From: Prauserella salsuginis
GTDB lineage: Bacteria > Actinomycetota > Actinomycetes > Mycobacteriales > Pseudonocardiaceae
Assembly (NCBI RefSeq): GCF_024648885.1
Contig: NZ_JANBBF010000008.1
Location: forward strand, 186,001 to 250,000
Reading direction: 5' to 3'
Length of the DNA: 64,000 nt
Below are positions 22,514-30,482 of this stretch, in pieces. Made by a program: the position numbers and the translations under genes. Each line of letters begins with the position of its first letter. The first letter of the stretch is position 1. The notes under the pieces are model-generated. The model was not told where the DNA came from. It made no database searches and worked only from the letters and a program-made list of their open reading frames with translations.

Positions 22514-23074
22514 GTGATCCCCTCCGACGTCTTCCGCGACCTGCCGGTCCTGACCGACGACCGGCTGCGTCTCGTCCCGCTCGCCGAGGAGCATTTCGAC
22601 GGGGTGCGGCGGATGCTCGACGATCCTGTCGGTCGCCGGCTGACCGGTACGCACCACACGTTCACCGACGACGAGGTGCGCCGGCACCTGGCGACCAGGG
22701 CCGACCATCACGACCGCGCGGACTGGGCCATCACCGAAGCCGCCACGGGCGCGTTCCTCGGCGAGGCGGTGCTGCACGAGCTGGACGCTCCGAACGCCAC
22801 GGCGGGTTATCGCATCTCACTGCTCGGCCCGGAGGTCTTCAGCCGCGGCTACGGCACCGCGGCGACCCGGCTGGTGCTGAACTACGCGTTCGACGTGGCC
22901 GGACTGCACCGCGTGGGGCTGGAGGTGTTCGACTTCAACGTCCGCGCCCAGCGGGTCTACGAGAAGTGCGGGTTCGTCCGGGAAGGTATCTACCGCAGCG
23001 CGCTGTACTGGGACGGCATCTGGCACGACGTGATCGCGATGGGGATCATCGCGAGCGATCCGCGACCGGCGTGA
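22514..23074 (+). CDS. GNAT acetyltransferase, RimJ/RimL-like
   Basis: A 186-residue N-acetyltransferase of the type that acylates protein N-termini or small amines with acetyl-CoA. It opens TDDRLRLVPLAEEHFDGV, has the acetyl-CoA loop region FSRGYGTAATRLVLNYAFD, and ends in the typical NVRAQRVYEKCGFVREG motif. The target is unknown. The start is a GTG with only a weak ribosome site. Its last 29 bp overlap the 3' end of the convergent gene. Confidence 0.88.
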   Translation: MIPSDVFRDLPVLTDDRLRLVPLAEEHFDGVRRMLDDPVGRRLTGTHHTFTDDEVRRHLATRADHHDRADWAITEAATGAFLGEAVLHELDAPNATAGYRISLLGPEVFSRGYGTAATRLVLNYAFDVAGLHRVGLEVFDFNVRAQRVYEKCGFVREGIYRSALYWDGIWHDVIAMGIIASDPRPA

Positions 23075-23723
23075 GCACGAAGATGGGAAAGTCGCGGCCC
23101 GCCTGGTCCCGTTCCATGCCGTAACCGGGCCAGAACGCCAGCACCCGCCGCCACATGGCATCGCGGTCGAGGCCGGTGAGTTCCCTGGCGCGCACCGCGA
23201 TGTCCTTGCCGCGCACCAGCACGCGGGCGTCCGGGCACGCACGCAGGTTGAGCGCCCATGCCGGATCGTGGGCGCGGCCCCAGTTCGACCCGGTGACAAC
23301 GAAGATCTCGCCGTCGTCTCCCGTCTCCCCTTGCCCGCCCACGGCGCCCCGTGCGGTGCCACGCCCGGGCGCGTTGCCGGGCGTCCGATCATCGGAGGCT
23401 TGGGCATCGGAGGCCTCGCCGCCCCGAGCCTCATCGTCCCGAGCTTCATCGCCCCGAACCTCGCCGCCCGGAGCTTCATCGTCCGGAGCCCGGCGGTCGG
23501 GCATGTAGAGCAGGTTGTTCTCCCGCGGCTGTCCGGTCCGCCGACCCGTGGTGACCAGCCGCAACGACGGCAGGCCCGCGATGCCGACCAGACTGGCCCG
23601 TCCTCGGGAAGCGCGGTGCAGGCGCGTGTCGGCCCACACGATGCCCTCGGCGAGCTTCATCAACGACCGCCGTCGGCCGAGGACCCGGGCAACGGCGGGC
23701 AGAGGGTTCCGCATACCGGACAT
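23046..23723 (-). CDS. Deazaflavin-dependent nitroreductase (DDN)-family protein with inserted repeats
   Basis: A 225-residue member of the F420-dependent Ddn/DUF385 family. The N-terminal half LVGIAGLPSLRLVTTGRRTGQPRENNLLYM and the C-terminal half GEIFVVTGSNWGRAHDPAWALNLRACPDARV are the usual split-beta-barrel signatures; TGRRTG and SNWG contact cofactor and substrate. Between them lies an extra tract of about 60 residues, rich in Asp, Glu, Gly, Ala and Arg, including seven five-residue repeats (about residues 79-113). In relatives this is a short loop. The start is uncertain among several nearby ATGs; the one at 23723 (MSGMRNPLPAV) is preferred, without a strong ribosome site. It may act in redox or quinone reduction. 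Confidence 0.82.
   Translation of the reverse strand: MSGMRNPLPAVARVLGRRRSLMKLAEGIVWADTRLHRASRGRASLVGIAGLPSLRLVTTGRRTGQPRENNLLYMPDRRAPDDEAPGGEVRGDEARDDEARGGEASDAQASDDRTPGNAPGRGTARGAVGGQGETGDDGEIFVVTGSNWGRAHDPAWALNLRACPDARVLVRGKDIAVRARELTGLDRDAMWRRVLAFWPGYGMERDQAGRDFPIFVLTPVADRSR
23385..23489 (-). repeat. 15-bp tandem repeat coding a pentapeptide array
   Basis: Seven consecutive 15-bp units inside the DDN-family gene encode APDDE, APGGE, VRGDE, ARDDE, ARGGE, ASDAQ and ASDDR. The period keeps the frame, so the array can grow or shrink without breaking the gene. Confidence 0.8.
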
Positions 23724-23863
23724 TCGATCATTTCCGACGGACGTGCCGCACATCGGTTTCCCGCCGGTGTACGGCACCGGCCCGGTGCACGGGCCTCACG
23801 GGCCGTCGAGCCGCGCCGGCCGAGTACCGTGTCGACGCCCCCTCACGCGAAGGGACGTCACCC

Positions 23864-24748
23864 GTGTCGCTCGTCGCCTCCCCCGCGCCCGGGGCCCTGT
23901 CCGCCGCCGCCCGGGTGGCGGGACCGGGCTCATCGGTCGCCTCCGTGTCCCCGCTGACCGGTGGTGCGCATGCGTCGACCTTCCTGGTCCGAACCACGAA
24001 TCCGGATCGGGACCTGATTCTGCGACAGTTCGAGGCCGGCGACCCCGCGGCCGACGACGAGGCGCGCGCACTGCGGATCATCGACACGGCCGGGGGCCTT
24101 GCTCCGCGGCTACTGGCCCGCAGTGGTGATGCTCCGGACACGACACCGTGGGTGCTGATCAGTCGAATGCCGGGCACGGCCGACATCCGTCCGGCCGATC
24201 CCCACCGTGCCGCCCGCCAACTCGGCGAGACACTGGCGCGGCTCCATTCCGCGGAATGCGGCAGCTCCCCGCAGCTGCAGACCGTGTTCGAACGACGCGG
24301 CCGCCGGACCCGGTTGTCGGGCCCGGCGGCTTCGGTCGTGGACGCCCTGTGGCACACGACGATCGCCGCGGCACCGCTGGTACTGACGCACGGCGACTAC
24401 CAGTCCGGCAACGTGGTCTGGTCCGGCGACCGGCTCACCGGCGTCGTCGATTGGGAAGGCGCCGCCCGCGGCCCTGCCGGGTACGACCTGAGCTGGTGCC
24501 GGTTCGACCTGTACCTGTTGTACGGCGAACCGGTGGCCGACACGTGCCTGCGGGCATATCGGGAGGCCGGTGGACTGGTGCACGACCCGTATCCGTGGGA
24601 CCTGTGGACGTTGGCGCGGTCGCACCGTTCGGTGGAGACGTGGGTACCCAACTACCGCGATCTCGGCCGCACCGACCTCACGGCCGCGGAACTGCGCCGG
24701 CGGCACACGGCGTGGACGACCGACCTCCTCCGCCGCCACGAGGGGTGA
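23864..24748 (+). CDS. Aminoglycoside phosphotransferase-fold kinase
   Basis: A 294-residue member of the APH/choline-kinase-like family. The N-lobe segment has LRQFEAGDP with a candidate ATP-binding region; the catalytic loop is LTHGDYQSGNVVW (HGDxxxxN) and the metal loop is TGVVDWEGAARGPAGYD. It may phosphorylate a small hydroxylated compound; resistance cannot be assumed, since many chromosomal members act on sugars or unknown metabolites. The GTG start has GAAGGGA 9 bp upstream. It stands alone and converges on the egt operon. Confidence 0.87.
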   Translation: MSLVASPAPGALSAAARVAGPGSSVASVSPLTGGAHASTFLVRTTNPDRDLILRQFEAGDPAADDEARALRIIDTAGGLAPRLLARSGDAPDTTPWVLISRMPGTADIRPADPHRAARQLGETLARLHSAECGSSPQLQTVFERRGRRTRLSGPAASVVDALWHTTIAAAPLVLTHGDYQSGNVVWSGDRLTGVVDWEGAARGPAGYDLSWCRFDLYLLYGEPVADTCLRAYREAGGLVHDPYPWDLWTLARSHRSVETWVPNYRDLGRTDLTAAELRRRHTAWTTDLLRRHEG

Positions 24749-24770
24749 CCCGCCGGCCCGGGGTACCGGC

Positions 24771-24804
24771 CGCAGAACACGCGGGGCCGGGTGCAGAACA
24801 CGCG
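24771..24804 (-). repeat. 21-bp intergenic repeat pair, CGCGTGTTCTGC core
   Basis: CGCAGAACACGCG at 24771-24783 and TGCAGAACACGCG at 24792-24804 are spaced 21 bp apart. Read on the minus strand the core is CGCGTGTTCTGC(G/A), differing by one base from the repeats at 2583-2691. It lies in the 70-bp gap between a convergent gene pair. Confidence 0.7.
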
Positions 24805-24818
24805 GCAGGACGCAGTCG

Positions 24819-25790
24819 TCACACGGCGCGGGAGAGGGAGACACCGAACCGGTTCGCCTCGTCGGTCCACCAGTGTTCGCGGGTGAACCCGGCGTCGGCG
24901 AGTTCGGACCGCACCACCTCGGGCCGGAACTTGGCGGAGACCTCGGTCCGCAGGTGCTCGCCGGCGCGGAACTCGACGTCCAGCCCGGCGCCCGGCACGT
25001 GCACCACCAGATCGCGACGCGCGCGCAGGCGCATCTCGATCCACTCGTGCTCGGCGTCCCACACCGCCACGTGGTCGAAGTCCGCCGGGTCCGCGTCCGC
25101 GCCCAGCCGGGCGTTCAGCACGGTGAGCACGTTGCGGTTGAACTCGGCCGTCACACCGCGCGCGTCGTCGTAGGCGGCCACGAGAGTGGCGGGATCCTTC
25201 ACGAGGTCGGTTCCGAGCAACAGCCACTCCCCCGGTTTCAGCACCGCACGCACCGACCGGAGGAACGCCGCACGTTCGGCGGGCGGGAAGTTCCCGATCG
25301 TGCCGCCGAGGAACGCCACCAGTCGGGGCGACGTGCCCGGCAGCTCGCCGAGATTCGCGGTGAAGTCCCCGACGACGCCGTGCACGGCCAGGTCCGGGTA
25401 GTCCGCGGCGATCGCCTCGGCCGCCTCCGTCAGCGCCGAGGCGGACACGTCCTGGGGCACGAAGCCCGTCAGTGTGCCCGCCGACCGCAGCGCGTCGAGC
25501 AGCGCACGCGTCTTCTCACTCGATCCGGCGCCGAGTTCCACGAGTGTGCGCGCCCCGGTGGCGGCGGCGACCGCGGGCGCCTCGCGCAGGAGCACCTCCC
25601 GCTCGGCGCGCGTGGGGTAGTACTCGGGCAGCGCGGTGATCTCTTCGAACAGCTCACTGCCCCGCGCGTCGTAGAACCACGTGGCGGGCAACCATTTCTG
25701 CGACGCGGACAGTCCTTCCCGGACGTCCTGCCGCAGCGCCGTGGTCAGGTCGTCGCCGCTGCGGTGCCGTTCGATGATCACGTTGTTCAC
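24819..25790 (-). CDS. egtD: EgtD, L-histidine N-alpha-methyltransferase
   Basis: It trimethylates histidine to hercynine with three S-adenosylmethionine, the committing step of ergothioneine synthesis. It has 323 residues. Family hallmarks are KWLPATWFYDARGSELFEEIT, the SAM loop TLVELGAGSSEKTR, AFLGGTIGNF, and a C-terminal FRPEVVRSELADAGF. The GTG start has GGAG about 7 bp upstream and overlaps the egtC stop by 4 bp, so the two are coupled. It is the last gene of egtA-egtB-egtC-egtD. Confidence 0.97.
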   Translation of the reverse strand: MNNVIIERHRSGDDLTTALRQDVREGLSASQKWLPATWFYDARGSELFEEITALPEYYPTRAEREVLLREAPAVAAATGARTLVELGAGSSEKTRALLDALRSAGTLTGFVPQDVSASALTEAAEAIAADYPDLAVHGVVGDFTANLGELPGTSPRLVAFLGGTIGNFPPAERAAFLRSVRAVLKPGEWLLLGTDLVKDPATLVAAYDDARGVTAEFNRNVLTVLNARLGADADPADFDHVAVWDAEHEWIEMRLRARRDLVVHVPGAGLDVEFRAGEHLRTEVSAKFRPEVVRSELADAGFTREHWWTDEANRFGVSLSRAV

Positions 25791-26560
25791 TCGGAGCTCC
25801 GTTCGTCGATGGGCAGGATCTCGCTGGTGACCCCGCCGGTGGAGTCCCGGCGGGCGACGACGAGGTGACCGTCCGGAACGGGCCGCCATGCCGGGTCACC
25901 GTCGTAGGGTTCGGAGGCCACGGCGACACCGCCGGCCGCGACGCGGACCGACAGCGAGTGGGTCCATGCCGTCGCGACGAGCAGGTCTCGATCCGCGAGC
26001 AGGAGGTTCAGCCGGGACCCCGGTGCAGCGCGGTCCACATCGGACACCAATTGCGCGACCTCGCCCACCGGGTCGCCGCCCGCGGCCAACCGGTGCCGCA
26101 GCAACGCCCACAGCAGCGCCGAATCGGTGCGCGATTCGAGCCCCAGCAGGTCGACGACCGGCAGTTTTTCCGCAAGTCCCGCGACCGAGGACGGCCAGCC
26201 GGCCACCACCCCGTTGTGGCTGAACATCCACCGGTCGTCGGCCAGGGGCGCACACGCCGCCTCCTCGACCGGCATCCCCGGGGTACCCGATCGCACCGCG
26301 CCGACGAACACCGGCGGACGTAACGTCTCGACGAGCCGCGGCAGGGTGCCGTCGGTCCACATCGGACGAGCACGGCGGTACTGCACCGGAGGACCCGCGT
26401 CGTCGGCCAGCCAGGCGAGACCGAACCCGTCGGCGCTGACGGTGCCGCCGCCGCGCATGTCCGCCGGGGCGTAGGACTGCACGAGCAGCGCGTGCGGCGC
26501 TTCGATCAGCGAGCCCGTGGGAGAGGTCGGGACGCCGAGATACGCCAGATGCCGGCACAC
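25787..26560 (-). CDS. egtC: EgtC, gamma-glutamyl-hercynylcysteine sulfoxide hydrolase
   Basis: A class II glutamine amidotransferase-like Ntn hydrolase of 257 residues that removes glutamate from the EgtB product. The mature N-terminal nucleophile is Cys2 (MCRHLAYLG); GGTVSADGFGLAWL, FVGAVRSGTPG and FSHNGVVAGWP are the expected Ntn motifs. The GTG start lies 3 bp after the egtB stop, and the 3' end overlaps egtD. The presence of this gamma-glutamyl route agrees with an egtA gene upstream. Confidence 0.96.
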   Translation of the reverse strand: MCRHLAYLGVPTSPTGSLIEAPHALLVQSYAPADMRGGGTVSADGFGLAWLADDAGPPVQYRRARPMWTDGTLPRLVETLRPPVFVGAVRSGTPGMPVEEAACAPLADDRWMFSHNGVVAGWPSSVAGLAEKLPVVDLLGLESRTDSALLWALLRHRLAAGGDPVGEVAQLVSDVDRAAPGSRLNLLLADRDLLVATAWTHSLSVRVAAGGVAVASEPYDGDPAWRPVPDGHLVVARRDSTGGVTSEILPIDERSSE

Positions 26561-26563
26561 CGC

Positions 26564-27994
26564 TCACACCACCTCGTCACGGGACAGGTCGCGCGCACAG
26601 CGGAACCCCGTGAAAATCTGCCGCCGGATCGGGAAGTCCCAGTTGCGGAACGTGCCACGGATCGCCACCGGATCCGTGCCGAACGAACCGCCGCGCAGGA
26701 CCTTGTGGTCACTGCCGAAGAACACCTCGGAGTACTCGCGGTACGGGAACGCCGCGAATCCCGGATAGCCTCGGAAATCCGTGGCCGTCCATTCCCAGAC
26801 GTCGCCGATCAGCTGATGCGCCCCCACCGGCGACGCGCCGTCCGGGTAGGCGCCGACCGGCGCGGGACGCAGGTGCCGCTGTCCGAGGTTGGCGCGGTCG
26901 ACAGTGGGTTCGTCGTCGCCCCACGGGTAGCGCAGCGACCGTCCGGACGCCGGCTCGTAGCGGGCCGCCTTCTCCCATTCGGCCTCGGTGGGTAGCCGTT
27001 TCCCCGCCCACGCGGCGTAGGCCGCTGCCTCGTGGAACGACACGTGCAGCACCGGTTCGTCGGCCGGTACCGGCTCGTCCACGCCGAATCGCCTGCGCCG
27101 CCAGCGCTCGCCGTCCCGATACCAGAATCGCGGCGCGGTGATGCCGTTGCCGGTCACGTACGCCCAGCCCTCGTCGTTCCACCACCGCGGATCGGTGTAC
27201 CCGCCCGCGTCGACGAACGCGGCGTACCGCTCACACGTCACGGGGACCGTGTCGAGCGCGAAGGCGTCGACGTACACCTCGTGGGCCGGCCGTTCGTTGT
27301 CGAGCGCCCACGGTTCCACCGACGTCCCCATGACGAACGGGCCCGCGGGAACGACGACCTCCTCCGGCAGCGGACCGGCACGCCTGCCCGGCGGGGCGGG
27401 CGCGTCGAGCAGCGGATCGCCGCGGCGCAGCTGATGGGTGGCGAGCATCGTCTCGTCGTGTTGCTGCTCGTGCTGGGCGATCATGCCGAACGCGAACCCC
27501 GACGCGGTCAGTCCGCCGCCCTCCAGCGGAGCGCGGTCGAGGGCGTCGAGTGCCTTCTCCCTGACCTGGCCGACGTAGGCGCGCGCCTCGTCCGGTCCGA
27601 GCAGCGGCAGTGCCGGCCGGTCGGAACGCGGATGCTGGAACGCGTCGTAGAGGTCGTCGATGTCGGGGCGCAGCGGTTCACGACCCCCGACGTCCCGTAC
27701 GAGCCAGATCTCCTCCTGGCTGCCGACGTGCGCGAGATCCCACACCAGCGGTGACATGAGCTTCGAATGCTGCCGGGTGAGCTCCTCGTCGTCGATGTCG
27801 GTCAGCGCCGCGGTGCGCCGGCGCGCCCGGTCCAGTGCCGTGGCCGCGTGGGCACGCAGGTCTTCGGCGGTGTCGGCGCCGTGCCGCCCGGTGGGGCCGC
27901 TCGCCGCGCCGACGGGCTCGGCCGAGTCTGCGGAGTCGGGTGCGCCGGACACCTCCGCGGCGGCGGGAACCGGGGAACGATCGAACGCGGCCAT
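26564..27994 (-). CDS. egtB: EgtB, hercynine oxygenase (sulfoxide synthase)
   Basis: A non-haem iron enzyme that joins hercynine and gamma-glutamylcysteine with O2 to form the sulfoxide. It has 476 residues. The DinB-like N-terminal domain holds the iron ligands: His in VWDLAHVGSQEE and the HxxxH of AQHEQQHDETML. The C-terminal formylglycine-generating-enzyme fold shows FVMGTSVEPWALDNERP, WEWTATDFRGYPGF and LRGGSFGTDP. ATG follows a strong GAGGAGGA. About 40 poorly conserved Ala/Ser/Gly/Pro-rich residues precede the DinB domain. Confidence 0.96.
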   Translation of the reverse strand: MAAFDRSPVPAAAEVSGAPDSADSAEPVGAASGPTGRHGADTAEDLRAHAATALDRARRRTAALTDIDDEELTRQHSKLMSPLVWDLAHVGSQEEIWLVRDVGGREPLRPDIDDLYDAFQHPRSDRPALPLLGPDEARAYVGQVREKALDALDRAPLEGGGLTASGFAFGMIAQHEQQHDETMLATHQLRRGDPLLDAPAPPGRRAGPLPEEVVVPAGPFVMGTSVEPWALDNERPAHEVYVDAFALDTVPVTCERYAAFVDAGGYTDPRWWNDEGWAYVTGNGITAPRFWYRDGERWRRRRFGVDEPVPADEPVLHVSFHEAAAYAAWAGKRLPTEAEWEKAARYEPASGRSLRYPWGDDEPTVDRANLGQRHLRPAPVGAYPDGASPVGAHQLIGDVWEWTATDFRGYPGFAAFPYREYSEVFFGSDHKVLRGGSFGTDPVAIRGTFRNWDFPIRRQIFTGFRCARDLSRDEVV

Positions 27995-28080
27995 GCTTCC
28001 TCCTCGAAGGACAACGGGGACGATCAACGGGTTGACGCACCGGGATGTCGGCACACCGGCGACGTCTGCCGGTGTCGGCG

Positions 28081-29481
28081 TCACGCGGCGCGCTGGCGGC
28101 CGTCGAGCCGGGCTGCGACGGCGGTGGCGATCTCGTCGACGAGCGCCGGTGCCAGGCCGAGGTCGGCCAGCCCGTCGCAGCCGAGCTCGGCGACCGCACG
28201 GGCGCCGCGGTGCAGTGCGGGGTCGGCAAGCCCCAGACGGGCGGCGTCGGCCCAGCGGCCCTCGGTGGGCGCACAGACCTCGAGGACCCGGTCGACGACC
28301 ACGGGGCTGCGCAGCAGCGCCGTCAGCAGTGCGACGGGATCGACCCAGCGGCCGGCGGGCTGGGCGTCGACGTAGCGCACCTCGAGGTGTCCTCGCGGCC
28401 GGACCGGCGTGAACAGTGTGGTCAGGTGGTAGTCCAGGTCTTCGAAGGTCGGCGGAGCCCAGTGACGCGCGGCACCGCGGCGGGCGATCCAGTCGGCGAA
28501 CGTCACCCGGCCGGGGGCGTCCCACGCGCCGGTCGTGCGCCTGCGCACCATCAAAGGCGTGTCCAGCACACGGGAGGCCCAGCGCGCGGGCGGATCGTCG
28601 ACGGCGCCGCCGCACGCGGCAGGGTCGGTGCGCGCGGGTTCGGTGCCCATGACGGCCCGCCAGCGCGCCGAGGCGTACCCCGTGTCGCGGCCAGCGTGCG
28701 TGCGCGAGTTGGCGAACAACGCGAGCAGGACGGGACCGAGGGCGTGGACGGCCGCCCACCGGGCGGGCACCGCGTCGGGCTCACCGGCGTCGACGCACAC
28801 CTGCACCGCCGCGGTACTGCACATCATCGTCTCGCCACCGGGGCCGAACTCTGCGAAACGGCGTTGCATCGCGGCATACCGTGCCGTGTCGAGGACGCGC
28901 ACGGGTGGGCGCAGCGGGTCGATCGCCCGCTCACCCAGCACGAGGCCCTCGCCTGCGAGCAGATCGGCGACGTGGGCGAGGTCGGCACCGGCGTCGGTGA
29001 CCAGTGCCTGCACCGAGGAGTGAGGGCGGGTGGAGATCTCCACCTGACCGCCCGGTTCGAGGGTGAGCGCCGACCCGGCGGGCAGCGGCGCGGCGCGGCC
29101 GCCGGGCACCAGGGTGGCCGGGGCGTGCCCGCCGAGTGCCCGGCGCAGGCGGGCGGGGTCCGGAGGGCGACGGGGGGCGAGGGCGTCGTGGACGAGGAAT
29201 TCGAGCTCGGCACCGGTCAGCCGCGGGGGGCCGTGTTTGAAACAGACCGAGGCGACATAGGCCTCCCCTGCGGCGCGATCGGCGATCGCGCACGCGGCGA
29301 CCTCGGCGGCCGCCTCCCGCGCACCCGTCGACACCGGAGCACCCGGACCGGCGCCGCCTCCGTGCGAGCCGCCGGGCGGCGAGAGGTTCGGCGCCGATGC
29401 CTCGGAGGGCGAGGTGCCCGGAGGTCGAGTGTCGGTGGGGGTGTCCGGGGTTGGAGTGACAGAACCGTGCATCGCCGTCAT
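28081..29481 (-). CDS. egtA: EgtA, glutamate-cysteine ligase
   Basis: It makes gamma-glutamylcysteine for EgtB. A 466-residue GCS2-type ligase: LTGAELEFLVHDAL with the metal/ATP Glu, LTLEPGGQVEISTRPH, MMCSTAAVQVCVDAG, and HLEVRYVDAQPAGRWVDPVALLTALL. The first 55 residues are a Pro/Gly/Thr/Ser-rich tail of no known role. Two ATGs (29481, 29472) are possible and neither has a clear ribosome site. It is the first gene of the egt operon; egtB follows after 86 bp. It is divergent from acnR, and the candidate AcnR box lies between them. Confidence 0.94.
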   Translation of the reverse strand: MTAMHGSVTPTPDTPTDTRPPGTSPSEASAPNLSPPGGSHGGGAGPGAPVSTGAREAAAEVAACAIADRAAGEAYVASVCFKHGPPRLTGAELEFLVHDALAPRRPPDPARLRRALGGHAPATLVPGGRAAPLPAGSALTLEPGGQVEISTRPHSSVQALVTDAGADLAHVADLLAGEGLVLGERAIDPLRPPVRVLDTARYAAMQRRFAEFGPGGETMMCSTAAVQVCVDAGEPDAVPARWAAVHALGPVLLALFANSRTHAGRDTGYASARWRAVMGTEPARTDPAACGGAVDDPPARWASRVLDTPLMVRRRTTGAWDAPGRVTFADWIARRGAARHWAPPTFEDLDYHLTTLFTPVRPRGHLEVRYVDAQPAGRWVDPVALLTALLRSPVVVDRVLEVCAPTEGRWADAARLGLADPALHRGARAVAELGCDGLADLGLAPALVDEIATAVAARLDGRQRAA

Positions 29482-29609
29482 GCGACCACCGCATCCGCTC
29501 GAGGACCGTCGGTGTCGGACGCTACCGGCGGCCACCGACAATCGCAGCCTCTGCGCGTGAACCCCGCGCGAATAACCCGCGCGGGTGGCGCGGGGTCGAC
29601 CCACCCTCC

Positions 29610-29625
29610 CAGTACGTACGTACGG
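29610..29625. promoter_or_regulatory. Candidate AcnR box upstream of acnR (and egtA)
   Basis: CAGTAC-GTA-CGTACGG has the spacing of the corynebacterial AcnR consensus CAGNACnnncGTACTG and matches all fixed positions except one. Its core GTACGTACGTAC is a perfect palindrome and stands out in the GC-rich context. It is 38 bp before the acnR start and about 130 bp before egtA, so autoregulation is likely and an effect on egtA possible. Confidence 0.65.
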
Positions 29626-29662
29626 TTTGCATCCGATCCCCGCCCGGTGTCAAGATCGATGA

Positions 29663-30241
29663 ATGCCACGGGTCAGCCAGGACCACCTCGAGGCGCGTCG
29701 GCGCCAGATCCTCGACGGGGCACGCCTGTGTTTCGGACGATTCGGCTACGAGGGTGCCACCGTCCGCAGGCTCGAAGAGGCGACCGGCCTGTCACGCGGC
29801 GCCATCTTCCACCACTTCCGCGACAAGGAGTCGCTGTTCCTCGCGCTGGCAGAGGACGACGCCTCCCGCATGGCCGACGTCGTCGCCCAGCAGGGTCTCG
29901 TCCAGGTGATGCGCGACCTGCTGGCCGGCGACTCCGAACATCCCGCCGACTGGCTCGGCACCCGTCTCGAGGTCTCCCGCAGGCTGCGAACCGATCCGGA
30001 GTTCCGCGGCCGCTGGGCCGAGCACTCGCAGCAGCTGACCATCGCCACCCGCAAACGGCTCGAATGGCAGCGCCGGTCCGGCAACCTGCGCGACGACATC
30101 GGGGTCGACGTCCTCGCCGAGTACCTGCAGCTCGTCCTCGAGGGCCTGGTCTCCCACCTCGCCATGGGCCTGCCCGCCGACGACCTGGAACCCGTCCTGG
30201 ACGTCGTCGAGGACAGCGTCCGCCGCCACCGGAGCGACTGA
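29663..30241 (+). CDS. acnR: AcnR, TetR-family aconitase repressor
   Basis: A 192-residue TetR regulator. The helix-turn-helix region GARLCFGRFGYEGATVRRLEEATGLSRGAIFHHF is split here as GARLCFGRFGYEGATVRR and LEEATGLSRGAIFHHF; it is close to AcnR of Corynebacterium and Mycobacterium, as are LFLALAEDDASRMADVV and the C-terminal VLDVVEDSVRR. AcnR represses aconitase and is known to bind citrate-magnesium. In mycobacteria acnR is next to acn; here it lies 7.3 kb beyond the acnA end with the egt operon and three other genes between. ATG is the first plausible start; ribosome site weak. Confidence 0.9.
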   Translation: MPRVSQDHLEARRRQILDGARLCFGRFGYEGATVRRLEEATGLSRGAIFHHFRDKESLFLALAEDDASRMADVVAQQGLVQVMRDLLAGDSEHPADWLGTRLEVSRRLRTDPEFRGRWAEHSQQLTIATRKRLEWQRRSGNLRDDIGVDVLAEYLQLVLEGLVSHLAMGLPADDLEPVLDVVEDSVRRHRSD

Positions 30242-30482
30242 ACCCGCCCGTCGGCGCGGCACGGCGCAGGCCCGCCCGGTTCGGGAACTCCGCCGCCGTC
30301 GCCACCGTTTGTCCTGGTTAGGATACCCCTGTTCCCTGACGGTCCGTGTTCCCCGAGGAGTTGACGTCGTTCGTGCGCGATGCGCAGTCACCGGGAGACA
30401 GTATTCGGCCGGGTGACAGACCCGGCTCACCGATGTCTCCCCTCTCCCGCCCCGATCATCAGGACCAGGGCGGCGCAGTCTG

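Noticed and set aside
23046-23074. The 29-bp overlap of two gene ends as a sign of a wrong gene call
   Set aside because: Both proteins keep family-typical C-termini (GNAT tail and DDN strand FPIFVLTPV), so the convergent overlap appears real.
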